Shown here one piece after another: positions 1 through 7,839 of a stretch of DNA of 64,000 nt. Below the pieces are notes generated by a model, which was given only the letters and a program-made list of their open reading frames with translations, had not been told where the DNA came from and ran no database searches. Both the position numbers and the translations under genes were made by a program. Within the stretch, counting starts at the first letter, position 1, and each line of letters begins with the position of its first letter. Origin of the DNA: Eubacteriales Family XIII. Incertae Sedis bacterium (GTDB taxonomy: Bacteria; Bacillota; Clostridia; Peptostreptococcales; Anaerovoracaceae); contig JAISKC010000055.1 in the NCBI GenBank assembly GCA_031261345.1, positions 62,001 through 126,000 on the forward strand, written 5' to 3'.

Positions 1-700
1 GCAAACTCGTTAACGAACCATTGTAGTTGAAATAAGAGAAGAAGTAGTCACCAATAGTAATGATACTTGAAGTATCGAAAGAACCATCTGGTAAACTTGT
101 GAGCGAACTATAGTTGCAGTTAAATCCATAAAAGAAGCAGTCACCCGTAGTGGTGATACTTGAAATATCAAATGAACCTTCTGGCAAACTTGTTAGCGAG
201 CCAGCGAGATTGAAAGAAGCGAAGAAGTAGCCACTCGCAGTAGTGATGCCCGAAGTATCAAATGAACCATCTGGCAAGCTTGTTAGTGAGCCATGGTTGT
301 TAAATTCATAGAAAAAGTTATAATCCACAGTAACTATGCTTGAAGTATCAAAGGAACCTGCTGGCAAACTTGTAAGCGCACCATAGAAATTGAAGTAAGC
401 GAAGAACAATGAACCCACAGTAGTGATGTTTGAAGTATCAAAGGAACCTGCTGGCAAACTTGTTAGCAAACCATCCCTGTTGAAAGCACTAAAGAACCCA
501 CCACCCACAGTAGTGATTTTTGATGTATCAAATGAACCTTCCGGCAAACTTGTTAGTAAGCCACCTGCGTTGAAACCACTAAAGAAGCTGCTTCCCACAT
601 TAGTGATACTTGACGTATCAAATGAACCTTCTGGCAAACTTGTTAGCGCACCACTAGAGTTGAAATCACCGAAGAACCATGCGCCCGCAATAGTGCCGGC
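1..700 (-). repeat. Eight in-frame ~90-bp tandem repeats
   Basis: The block GGCAAACTTGTTAG recurs near 1, 91, 184, 274, 364, 454, 544 and 634. The spacing is 90 bp with one 93-bp step that adds a codon. The units encode the 30-residue surface repeats of the gene above. Left of position 1 the array probably continues. Confidence 0.9.
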
Positions 701-1111
701 TATGTCTGATGTAAACTTACTCATTTCTGGAATCTCTGTTATTGCACAATTTACGTTCTTGACAAGTGGCTCATCCGTAAAATCCCATTTCCTGAATGTA
801 TCATTCTCACTTTCTGTAATGGTGACAATACTATTATTTGAAACAGCGACATAAATAACCGAGTATCGCGACACCGCTACATTATCTTTATCTCCACCAT
901 TTACTATTATTGGTGTCGTCCATTCGTTATATATGGTTGCCGTTCCAGAGTCTGTGAATTTGAGCGTTATCACATCTGCTACACCATCATCAACTGTCTC
1001 ACCTTCTGCAAACGCATTAGTAGGTGCAATCGCGAAAACACTCGTCGCCACCAACGCGACAGTCAACACCATTGCCAAAAACCGTCTTCTCAAATCCAAA
1101 TTCTTTGTCAT
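1..1111 (-). CDS. BspA/DUF285-like secreted repeat surface protein, 3' end cut by window edge
   Basis: The frame is open on the minus strand from an ATG at 1111 to the window edge, giving about 370 residues. A GGGAGAG ribosome site lies just upstream. Residues 1-36 form a signal peptide: a basic start (MTKNLDLRRR), a hydrophobic core and an A-x-A-type end (TNAFA). After about 100 non-repeated residues come repeats of 30-31 residues built on SLTSLPEGSFDTS..IT.V...FF..FN. This pattern resembles the leucine-rich surface repeats of BspA/DUF285 proteins, which are exposed and often adhesive. The role in adhesion is inferred from the family. The C-terminus and any cell-wall anchor are outside the window. 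The repeats are very alike in DNA as well as protein, so copy number may vary. Confidence 0.8.
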   Translation of the reverse strand, partial: MTKNLDLRRRFLAMVLTVALVATSVFAIAPTNAFAEGETVDDGVADVITLKFTDSGTATIYNEWTTPIIVNGGDKDNVAVSRYSVIYVAVSNNSIVTITESENDTFRKWDFTDEPLVKNVNCAITEIPEMSKFTSDIAGTIAGAWFFGDFNSSGALTSLPEGSFDTSSITNVGSSFFSGFNAGGLLTSLPEGSFDTSKITTVGGGFFSAFNRDGLLTSLPAGSFDTSNITTVGSLFFAYFNFYGALTSLPAGSFDTSSIVTVDYNFFYEFNNHGSLTSLPDGSFDTSGITTASGYFFASFNLAGSLTSLPEGSFDISSITTTGDCFFYGFNCNYSSLTSLPDGSFDTSSIITIGDYFFSYFNYNGSLTSL

Positions 1112-1449
1112 TTTCTCTCTCCCAATCAATCATAATACTCTGATACATCAAAAGCGGCGGAACACAAAATGCGTCCACCGCTTCATTTACTATTCATTCT
1201 GTATTGAAAAAATTTGTAATGCTTTGCGATTTTATCGTGTGGGAATTTTGAAAATATCTCCTTGGAAATACCCCCCCCCATTGTAAAATAATACCAAATC
1301 GCCAATATTCAAATTAGTTACTGGAATGTCTATTCTTGCCATCATACTGCATTTGCCCCCGCTTCACATTGCAAGAAAAGTGCTCCCCAACACCTTTGTA
1401 ATTCTGTATAGTAATTGTAACAATTCACGTTGAAATGTCAAGGGAAATA
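1112..1449 (-). other. Leader of surface-protein gene: hairpin and C9/G9 tract, no gene
   Basis: No gene is seen here. On the minus strand, reading towards the surface gene, there is a G9 homopolymer (C9 at 1271-1279 on plus) about 160 bp before the start codon. Closer to the start lies an imperfect 10-bp hairpin (1152-1161 pairing with 1174-1183, one mismatch) followed on minus by a short T-run. The homopolymer could slip and the hairpin could act as a weak terminator or mRNA stabiliser. Both roles are inferred. No confident promoter was found. Confidence 0.5.
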
Positions 1450-2700
1450 TTACTTCAGCTTGAAAGACTCCACTATATGCTTCAGCGTGCTCGATTCCGC
1501 GGACAGTTGCTGTGCGGAAGACGAGGACTTTTCGGCCATGACCGTATTTGTTTGCACGACGGATGAGATATCGGCTATGCCAGAGTTGACGTCGCGGATT
1601 GCGCTGCTCTGCACCAAGGCCGTCTTGTGCAAGCGATTGACCATGGCTGAATTGCTCGCGATAAGTTCCTCTATTTCAGTAATGCGGCTACTGATAACAT
1701 CGACGATTTCACTTCCGCTCTCCACGTTTGAAACGCTAGCTTCTATAAGGGCGGCCGTTTCCTTTGCCGCATTGGCCGATTCGCCGGCCAAACTTCTCAC
1801 CTCATCAGCAACCACGGCGAAACCTTTTCCGTGTTGTCCGGCTCTGGCGGCTTCAACCGCAGCGTTCAGTGCGAGAATATTTGTCTGAAACGCTATTGAA
1901 TCGATGACCGAAATCACCTTTGCAACCTGACGGGAGCTATCCTTGATGCTGTTCATGGCAGAAATCATATGCTCCATTTCCTGAGATATTTCCTTGATCC
2001 TTTCAGCGTTTTCGCCGACATTCGTCAAAATATCATCTGTCAAAACGACGTTACTCGCAGCGCTGTCCTGTATTTCAGAAACCGTTACTGACAGCTGTTC
2101 TATCGCAGCCGCCTGCTTGTTCGCACCGACTGCAAGGTTTTGAGAATCGCCCGCAACCGCACCCGAGGCATCGGCAATTGAAAGCGACACCCCTCGCAAA
2201 TTTTTCAGCATTTCGTTGTTTGACTGTATGATGTCGCGAACGGAACGAAGCATATCGTCGCTCTCGCTTCGCATCTCAATAGAATCGGTGTAGTTGCCAC
2301 CGGCCATCCTGTCAAGAATGCCTGATTCGTCCCTGATTGCATCGACTATAGCATGAAGGCTATCCGATAGCCTGCCGAGCTCATCGGGAGCTTCGTAATT
2401 GAAATCCATGCTGATATCGCCGAGTGCAAGGCGAGAAACGCCCTTTTCCATATGAATAATCGGCTTGATGACAGATTTTTGAACGGCCATCGCGAGCGGA
2501 ATAAGGATAGATGTGCCGATAGCTACGGCGCCTATGAAGAAAATGGCAAGAATATGAAGCAGTCCACTTATATCGATGTCGTGAACGATTCCGTAATGTC
2601 TGACCACAAAGTAAGCAATGATAAGCACCGGAAATGAAATGCAATCATAAGCTATGTAGACAAACCAAAGCCTCTTGCTTAATGCCATTTTAGAAATCAT
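1450..2700 (-). CDS. Methyl-accepting chemotaxis protein
   Basis: This is a 416-residue chemoreceptor, a membrane protein that controls CheA kinase activity. Two hydrophobic segments (about residues 8-33 and 44-70) are separated by only a short outside loop, so there is almost no external ligand domain. They are followed by a HAMP-like region starting at [17 protein letters not shown] and a long helical signalling domain. The hairpin tip carries the conserved [20 protein letters not shown] and [15 protein letters not shown] motifs. The ATG at 2700 is chosen because AGGGGAG lies 7 nt upstream. The short loop suggests sensing within the membrane, in the cytoplasm or through a partner. The che operons are 15 kb away in the same window. 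The gene is divergent from the STAS module. Confidence 0.93.
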   Translation of the reverse strand: MISKMALSKRLWFVYIAYDCISFPVLIIAYFVVRHYGIVHDIDISGLLHILAIFFIGAVAIGTSILIPLAMAVQKSVIKPIIHMEKGVSRLALGDISMDFNYEAPDELGRLSDSLHAIVDAIRDESGILDRMAGGNYTDSIEMRSESDDMLRSVRDIIQSNNEMLKNLRGVSLSIADASGAVAGDSQNLAVGANKQAAAIEQLSVTVSEIQDSAASNVVLTDDILTNVGENAERIKEISQEMEHMISAMNSIKDSSRQVAKVISVIDSIAFQTNILALNAAVEAARAGQHGKGFAVVADEVRSLAGESANAAKETAALIEASVSNVESGSEIVDVISSRITEIEELIASNSAMVNRLHKTALVQSSAIRDVNSGIADISSVVQTNTVMAEKSSSSAQQLSAESSTLKHIVESFKLK

Positions 2701-2746
2701 AAAAATTCTCCCCTATTCAGTTTAATATTCATGCCAATTTATTTGA

Positions 2747-2755
2747 ATTATAGCA
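2747..2755 (-). promoter_or_regulatory. Extended -10 promoter of chemoreceptor gene
   Basis: TGCTATAAT on the minus strand is a full extended -10 element, about 45 bp before the start codon. The -35 region at 17 bp spacing is weak, as usual for extended -10 promoters. Confidence 0.55.
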
Positions 2756-2781
2756 AACTACAAGGAAAAATGAAACAATTA

Positions 2782-2790
2782 TGATATAAT
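2782..2790 (+). promoter_or_regulatory. Extended -10 promoter of STAS-GNAT-phosphatase operon
   Basis: TGATATAAT on plus is a full extended -10 element about 87 bp before the STAS gene. No good -35 hexamer is seen. Confidence 0.5.
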
Positions 2791-2876
2791 CACTAATAAC
2801 GAAGAAATATAGGCATACTATGTTCTGATTCAATTTTTCAGAGCAGAGAAAATATCAAATTGGAGGGATTTTCAAA

Positions 2877-3176
2877 ATGGACATTACTACGACAATGGAT
2901 GGAAGCACTTGCACCTTAGCCGTCAGTGGCCGTCTTGACACCCTTACTGCACCCGAGTTGCAGACCCCTTTGTTTGATTCGGTCGGGAAAAACAAAGTTA
3001 CCATTCTCGACTGCGCCAACCTAGAATATGTCAGCAGTGCCGGACTCAGAGTCCTTCTCATGGCTGAAAAATCAGCCAAAGCAGGCAAAACAAAACTCAT
3101 CATTCAAAACATCTCTGCCGAAATTCGTGAGATTTTTGATATGACCGGATTTTCCGACATTCTTACGATAGAATGA
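2877..3176 (+). CDS. STAS-domain anti-sigma factor antagonist
   Basis: This 99-residue protein is a single STAS domain of SpoIIAA/RsbV size. Such proteins bind an anti-sigma kinase when unphosphorylated, and the kinase inactivates them by phosphorylating a serine. The expected site is visible in LDCANLEYVSSAGLRVLL: the first serine of SSAGL aligns with the phosphorylated residue of the family. GGAGGG lies 8 nt before the ATG. It opens a three-gene plus-strand unit with a GNAT enzyme and a phosphatase/kinase fusion. It is therefore the likely substrate of both catalytic domains of the third protein. No sigma factor gene is nearby, so the final target is unknown and may not be transcriptional. 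Confidence 0.9.
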   Translation: MDITTTMDGSTCTLAVSGRLDTLTAPELQTPLFDSVGKNKVTILDCANLEYVSSAGLRVLLMAEKSAKAGKTKLIIQNISAEIREIFDMTGFSDILTIE

Positions 3177-3217
3177 CCGCACAGCCCTTTATCGCAAGCA
3201 GGAAAGGGGGCGAGTAA

Positions 3218-4147
3218 TTGGATAAAATAATATATCGAAAGGCCTTGCCCACTGACCTGCCCAGCTTTGTGGATTGCATCAAAAGCGTGTATGGTGAGCA
3301 CAGCTATTACACCCGTTTTTATGACGCCGATTTTGTCCGAAGCATAGAGGATCGAATCTTCGTGGCAGTTTTTGACGGCAAAGTAGTAGGCACCACCGTC
3401 CTCTCGGATTGGGGATATAAACACCGCGATTTTGAAATCAGCACACTGGTCGTCCGCAAGGAAATGTCGGGTAAGAACATTGCCAGAAAATTGTCGGGAT
3501 TCGCCCTTGATAAGGTTTCCGATTTGCCCTCCGTGAAGGGTGCCGTTGTAACTAGCCACGAGATAAGCCAAGTGTTGGCAAAGGATTTCGGGTATTTTGC
3601 TTCATCCATTCTATACGGCGTCTTTATGAACAAGTCGCCGCTCGTCCTCGTCGTGCACAATTTTCACGTGAAAGATGTCGGGCGTATCAATGTTCCCGAA
3701 GATCTCCTGCCCTTTGCAGAAAACCTCTACAGCAAATTGGGCGCCTCGTATGAAATCGCTCCTTTTGAACCTGCGGGGCTCATACCACATATACCCTCAA
3801 ATAGCGATATTTGGCATGAACATGATGCTCATTTTCAATATCTGGACATCTACGTGATGACCTATGGCAAAGACTGCAAGGCCCGTATAGCCGAAATCGA
3901 AAGAGCCTGTGCTCAGCCAAGGCTTACCGTGAATATCTTCATCGACATGCATGACCCACTTGCACGAATCGCCTACAAATCTCTTATGGAAGACGGCTGC
4001 GTATACACAGGATTCATGCCGCTTTCCTCCGGAAGCGAATTCATCATATTGCACAAACCGCTTTGTACAGATATGCATCCCGAAGAAATGAACCTGATTT
4101 CTTCTATGCGAACGGAACTTTCAGACATAGGTATTGACTTGAAATAA
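3218..4147 (+). CDS. GNAT-family N-acetyltransferase
   Basis: This 309-residue protein starts at TTG, preceded by GGAAAGGGGGCGA. The N-terminal half (about 5-150) shows the GNAT pattern: a start such as IIYRKALPTDLPSFVDCI, strand FVAVFDGKVVGTTVLSD, and the acetyl-CoA loop region STLVVRKEMSGKNIARKL. The C-terminal half of about 150 residues is not recognised and may be a second, ligand-binding or dimer domain. The gene lies between an antagonist and its phosphatase/kinase, 41 nt after the first. This suggests the acetyltransferase is an output or modulator of the partner switch. That is inference from gene order; the substrate is unknown. Confidence 0.8.
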   Translation: MDKIIYRKALPTDLPSFVDCIKSVYGEHSYYTRFYDADFVRSIEDRIFVAVFDGKVVGTTVLSDWGYKHRDFEISTLVVRKEMSGKNIARKLSGFALDKVSDLPSVKGAVVTSHEISQVLAKDFGYFASSILYGVFMNKSPLVLVVHNFHVKDVGRINVPEDLLPFAENLYSKLGASYEIAPFEPAGLIPHIPSNSDIWHEHDAHFQYLDIYVMTYGKDCKARIAEIERACAQPRLTVNIFIDMHDPLARIAYKSLMEDGCVYTGFMPLSSGSEFIILHKPLCTDMHPEEMNLISSMRTELSDIGIDLK

Positions 4148-4176
4148 TTGACTTGAACAATGGAGGGAATCGGCAA

Positions 4177-6720
4177 ATGAGAAAACATCAATATCAGAAT
4201 TCAATTTACTCGAAAGTTCGGAGGACGACCTTGGTGGCGGTGCTCATATCCGCTCTGGTCGTGTTTCTCGTAGCTATGCTCGCCATCCTCGTCATCGGGA
4301 AAAATGTCCAAGATGTGAGTAGCGAGCTCGGCACCGACGCTTCCATAGACAGTGTTCAGAATTTGACAAGACTCGCTGAACGTGCCTTGCGTGATGAGGC
4401 TTCAAATCGCGCCAAGCTCAGCGACGCACAGCTCCGCATTACGAGCAGTGCCGTGAAAATCATCTCAAAGGAAGCGACCACAATCATGCAAAATCCCGAG
4501 AACTATATTCCGCGAGAAGTCCTGCCTCCCGACGCAGCAAACGATGGGAAAATTGTGTCTCAAGTCGTATATGCCGAGGGCACGAATCCATCATCGGTCA
4601 GCGGCGAGCTCGGTCTACTTGGCAATCTGGAGGACATTCAGAAAGCCTTTCTGACAAATGACATCGATGTGGGTTCCATGCAAATCGGGACGGAAACGGG
4701 AATAATGATCATGACCGACGATGTGTCTGGCGTGAAGACATCGCCATTCGATCCCAGAGGGCGTGGCTGGTACACGGCAGCAAAAGATGAAAACAAGCTG
4801 ATTTGGACGGACGTTTTCGACGACGCTTTCGGACGAGGGCTCGCCATCACCTGCGCCATGCCCTACTACGGTGAAAACGATGAGTTCAAGGGTGTAGTCG
4901 GTGCAGGCACGGCGCTCTCCACCTTGCAGCGCACAGTAACGGCTTCAAATATTGGGAAAAATGGAAAGGCCTTCATTGTCAACGAACGCGGTGAAATCAT
5001 AATTTCCACAGATATTACTAAGGATGAGGATGGAAACCTTGTACGTGAGAATCTCGCCGAAAGCGATGACGAACGCATGAGCAATGCCGCAAAGGAAATG
5101 CTCGAGGGCCATAGAGGTATCGAGACCATCAAGATAGATGACCTGTATTACATCATGGCATACAGCCCCATGTCGGTGAGGCCGTGGACTTTTTGCGTTC
5201 TATCCGAGACGAACGAGGCTCTCGCTGCCGTGAAAATGACCGAGGATCACATATCGACCTTTACGAAGGCGGCTCTTTCTGAAATACAGAGAATTTTCAT
5301 CTATGTGCTTATCATCTTCGCCGTCATTCTCGTCCTGATTGTGCTCCTCTCAATTCGCTATACGCACAAAATCGCAACCGGCATCACAGAACCTATCATC
5401 ACGCTGACCGAAAACGTACGCAACATGGGTAGCAGCGATGACTTAGACGTTGACCTCAAACTGACGACCGGCGATGAGGTCGAGGAGCTGGCGGACGCCT
5501 TCACCGACATGACGGTGCGCATAAAACAATACATAGAAAATCTCACGTCCATTACTGCGGAAAAGGAGCGCATCGGAACGGAGCTTGCTGTTGCAACGAA
5601 CATTCAGGCTGCCATGCTTCCCTGCATTTTCCCGCCCTTCCCCGATCGCACGGAGTTTGACATCTACGCGATCATGGAACCGGCAAAGGAAGTCGGCGGC
5701 GACTTCTACGACTTCTTCCTCGTAAACAAGAACACCCTATGCCTAGTCATAGCGGATGTCTCCGGCAAAGGCGTGCCGGCAGCGCTCTTCATGGTCATCA
5801 CGAAGACGCTCATCAAGAACAACGCTCAGGCGGGACTGAGCCCCGCAGAAGTCTTCGACACCGTCAACAATCTGCTCTGCGAAAGCAACAGCGCGGATAT
5901 GTTTGTAACGGCATTTTTGGGACTTCTGGACATTCCTTCCGGCCGCCTCACATACGCAAATGCCGGCCACAATCCCCCTCTGATAAAGCAGGGTGAAAAC
6001 TTCTTGCCGCTTGCTGTGCAGCCAGGATTTGTGCTTGCTGGAATCGAAGGGTTCAAATTTCAAGAAGATGAAGTAATGCTCGCTGCGGGCGACGCACTAT
6101 GTCTATACACGGACGGTGTTACCGAAGCCGCTGACAGCGACAATGAACTCTTTTCAATGGATCGGCTTTTGGATGTCGTGAACAGTTCGAACCTTGAAAA
6201 TTTGAGCGCGTTCACAATAGACATCAAGGCCGCCATAGATAGATTCACGGAAGGGGAAGAGCAGTTCGATGACATTACTATACTTTCCTTCCGTTATGAA
6301 GGAGCAAATAGCCCGCAATTCGATGAACTGAAAATTCCGGCCGAGGTAAAAAATCTCGAACAGGTACTGCAATTCATATCTGCCCCCCTTCATGAAAAAG
6401 GTGCCCCGAAAGCCCTCATCACGCAAATCGAGGTTGCAGCCGAGGAGGTTTTCGTCAATATTTCAAAGTATGCCTACAAGGATAAAATAGGCGACGTCAA
6501 GATTTTGCTATCGACAGATGATGGCCTGACACTTGTCTTTTCGGACACAGGCGATCCGCCGTTCAATCCGCTTGAGAAGGACGATCCGGATGTCAGCCTG
6601 TCGGTTGAGGAGCGTGCAATAGGTGGCCTCGGCATCTTCATGACAAAAAAAATCATGGACGAAGTAGGCTACCGATACGAAGACGGCCAAAACATACTGA
6701 CGCTGAAGAAACAGCTGTGA
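4177..6720 (+). CDS. Membrane sensor with Cache-like, HAMP, PP2C (SpoIIE/RsbU) and HATPase anti-sigma-type kinase domains
   Basis: The ATG at 4177 is preferred over an in-frame TTG at 4153 because GGAGGG sits 9 nt before it, giving 847 residues. The order is: membrane segment about 17-41; outside region about 42-370 that looks like a double Cache sensor (for example DPRGRGWYTAAKD); second segment about 373-393; HAMP; linker helix; PP2C phosphatase from about 468 with EVGGDFYDFF, ADVSGKGVPAALFM and LYTDGVTEA; and a C-terminal GHKL ATPase from about 717 with N-box EEVFVNI, then SDTGDPPF and GGLGIFM. The phosphatase should activate and the kinase inactivate the STAS protein encoded upstream, so one polypeptide holds both opposing activities. 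The external ligand is unknown. The 3' end lies in a 42-bp repeat that recurs at 12009. Confidence 0.9.
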   Translation: MRKHQYQNSIYSKVRRTTLVAVLISALVVFLVAMLAILVIGKNVQDVSSELGTDASIDSVQNLTRLAERALRDEASNRAKLSDAQLRITSSAVKIISKEATTIMQNPENYIPREVLPPDAANDGKIVSQVVYAEGTNPSSVSGELGLLGNLEDIQKAFLTNDIDVGSMQIGTETGIMIMTDDVSGVKTSPFDPRGRGWYTAAKDENKLIWTDVFDDAFGRGLAITCAMPYYGENDEFKGVVGAGTALSTLQRTVTASNIGKNGKAFIVNERGEIIISTDITKDEDGNLVRENLAESDDERMSNAAKEMLEGHRGIETIKIDDLYYIMAYSPMSVRPWTFCVLSETNEALAAVKMTEDHISTFTKAALSEIQRIFIYVLIIFAVILVLIVLLSIRYTHKIATGITEPIITLTENVRNMGSSDDLDVDLKLTTGDEVEELADAFTDMTVRIKQYIENLTSITAEKERIGTELAVATNIQAAMLPCIFPPFPDRTEFDIYAIMEPAKEVGGDFYDFFLVNKNTLCLVIADVSGKGVPAALFMVITKTLIKNNAQAGLSPAEVFDTVNNLLCESNSADMFVTAFLGLLDIPSGRLTYANAGHNPPLIKQGENFLPLAVQPGFVLAGIEGFKFQEDEVMLAAGDALCLYTDGVTEAADSDNELFSMDRLLDVVNSSNLENLSAFTIDIKAAIDRFTEGEEQFDDITILSFRYEGANSPQFDELKIPAEVKNLEQVLQFISAPLHEKGAPKALITQIEVAAEEVFVNISKYAYKDKIGDVKILLSTDDGLTLVFSDTGDPPFNPLEKDDPDVSLSVEERAIGGLGIFMTKKIMDEVGYRYEDGQNILTLKKQL

Positions 6721-6743
6721 TAACGCGATAACGTTAGCTAACT
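6702..6743 (+). repeat. 42-bp imperfect direct repeat, left copy
   Basis: This spans the last codons and stop of the phosphatase gene and ends in GTTAGCTAACT. It matches 12009-12050 at 38 of 42 positions. The right copy, not this one, is followed directly by a strong terminator. That fits insertion of the 5.3 kb between them at the 3' end of the phosphatase gene, with the coding end rebuilt. Confidence 0.8.
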
Positions 6744-6984
6744 AAGAGATGCTACGGATTTTCTCGTCAAGCCATGTCTTTATTACCGCTTGACGAGCCA
6801 CACCAAGTCTGTCAGCAGCATCGTCAAGTGCCGCAACCATCCATTTGGGCATATCAACATTGACCCGCTTTGATTCCCTGTTTGGATAAGTTCGTGTACT
6901 CAAGTCCAAATAGGCATCAAGAGGCACACCTTCATCGAACATCCAATCAAACTCAGCTCCTGTAATTTTTTTAGTCTTTGACAT
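6742..6984 (-). CDS. CopG/BrnA-like antitoxin, no partner toxin seen
   Basis: This 80-residue protein starts at ATG 6984, with GAGGTG 7 nt upstream; an in-frame TTG at 6999 is less likely. The N-terminal half carries MFDEGVPLDAYLDLS, and the C-terminal half is a ribbon-helix-helix: strand SKRVNVDMPKWMVAALDDAADRLGV, then ARQAVIKTWLDEKI. This two-part layout is typical of CopG/BrnA-type antitoxins that bind a RelE-fold toxin and repress their own promoter. No toxin gene is found on either side: upstream lies 380 bp of repeats and downstream the phosphatase gene. It is therefore an orphan, or it acts as a free-standing regulator. Its last codon overlaps the 42-bp repeat. Confidence 0.75.
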   Translation of the reverse strand: MSKTKKITGAEFDWMFDEGVPLDAYLDLSTRTYPNRESKRVNVDMPKWMVAALDDAADRLGVARQAVIKTWLDEKIRSIS

Positions 6985-7085
6985 ATCGTTGCACCTCAAG
7001 TTTACCTATCTTATCACATTATCTATGTTCAAACATACCAAATGGCTGCTATATTACACCTTTTCCGAAAATTCACTCCTTAACT

Positions 7086-7120
7086 GTCATAGTGAGTGTA
7101 GCGAAGCGTGGCAATCCATC
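7086..7120 (+). repeat. Partial copy of dispersed GTCATTGCGAG-type repeat
   Basis: The stretch beginning GTCATAGTGAGTGTAGCGAAG and ending GGCAATCCATC resembles the left arm of the palindromic element at 25569-25633. It lacks the right arm. Confidence 0.6.
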
Positions 7121-7163
7121 CCTATCTCCACATCTCAGATGTTCATTTGTCGCATGAAATAAG

Positions 7164-7255
7164 CACATTATCGCTCGAGATGTTGGATTTGTCCCAGTTT
7201 TTGACCAATATTAAGTCAAATTCGGGACAAAAGCCATATTTCGAGGGATAATGTG
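7164..7255. repeat. 92-bp imperfect inverted repeat (long hairpin)
   Basis: Outer arms 7164-7178 and 7241-7255 pair with one mismatch (CACATTATCGCTCGA against TCGAGGGATAATGTG). Inner arms TTTGTCCC and GGGACAAA (7188, 7224) and AATTTGAC-like arms around AATATTAA continue the stem. It could be a small non-autonomous element or a structured RNA. No target duplication or second copy was seen. Confidence 0.65.
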
Positions 7256-7367
7256 TCCAAATACATAGAACTGCTCAATCTCTATATGGAGTAGCTTCAT
7301 AGCCCTTTTCATTTAATGCTAATACCATCTTGTCGAGACGACTACGTCTGGATTTTGCACCATTTTC

Positions 7368-7715
7368 CTATGAATTGATGAAATCGTCAATGGTAGGCGT
7401 ATATTGTTGCCAGTTGAATTCAAATACTCTTTCGCGGTCTTTACAGCATCTTTTTGTATTTTCCCCATCAAACTTGCCACTTCCATGCAATCCATCCTTG
7501 CGATTAACCAAAACCGTCAATGGAGGAAGCTTCTTCATTTTACAATAACTCTGTATCGGCCCTAAATAATTTCCGACATTCCTGCAGGTAATTTCTTTTT
7601 CCAGAATTTCCGCCAGAGACGAATATGTGAAAGTTTGTCGATTTGACGCTGCATATATGAGAATTCCCCATATCTTGTATGCTATCATATATTTTTTCTC
7701 ATTTTTCTTTTGCAA
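7368..7715 (-). CDS. Small protein of unknown function with LPPLTVLVN domain
   Basis: This 115-residue protein starts at TTG 7715 with GGAGG 8 nt upstream. The function is not recognised. It reads like a small DNA-binding or helper domain: TFTYSSLAEILE, then NVGNYLGPIQSYCKMKKLPPL, then TVLVNRKDGLHGSGK, ending in ERVFEFNWQQ. The same order of blocks occurs inside the 438-residue mobile-element protein at 34296-35612 (LTYNELKHLI, LGYIRDNI, GLPLLNMLVVNQTTGLPGE, EEVFAYPWERI). This indicates a shared domain of about 80-90 residues. Such blocks are familiar from restriction and defence proteins, but that link is inference. It is transcribed in the same direction as the operon upstream, from which 124 nt separate it. 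Confidence 0.6.
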   Translation of the reverse strand: MQKKNEKKYMIAYKIWGILIYAASNRQTFTYSSLAEILEKEITCRNVGNYLGPIQSYCKMKKLPPLTVLVNRKDGLHGSGKFDGENTKRCCKDRERVFEFNWQQYTPTIDDFINS

Positions 7716-7839
7716 CTAATAATCCTCCACTTTTCTATTGTACAAAAAATTTCTATCCAAAAGGCTGACTACAGACTTTGTAAAAGTTCTACGTTTCATA
7801 GTATTATTCAAACGCAAACACTATATGTGAACTTCAAAA

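Larger units (their letters stand above)
6985..7367. other. Intergenic region with dispersed repeat and long hairpin; no gene
   Basis: No coding frame is convincing. Two structures fill the gap: a short dispersed-type repeat (7086-7120) and a long imperfect hairpin (7164-7255), listed separately. No remnant of a BrnT/RelE toxin was recognised. Confidence 0.6.

Noticed and set aside
1..720. Possible CRISPR array
   Set aside because: The 90-bp units adjoin without spacers and keep one reading frame behind a signal peptide. They are coding repeats.
423..1286. Plus-strand frames over the surface-protein region
   Set aside because: They are antisense to the repeat protein, and their apparent repeats simply reflect the coding repeats on minus.
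7000..7367. Degraded BrnT toxin gene upstream of the orphan antitoxin
   Set aside because: No stretch in any frame reads like BrnT or RelE; the region is made of repeats.
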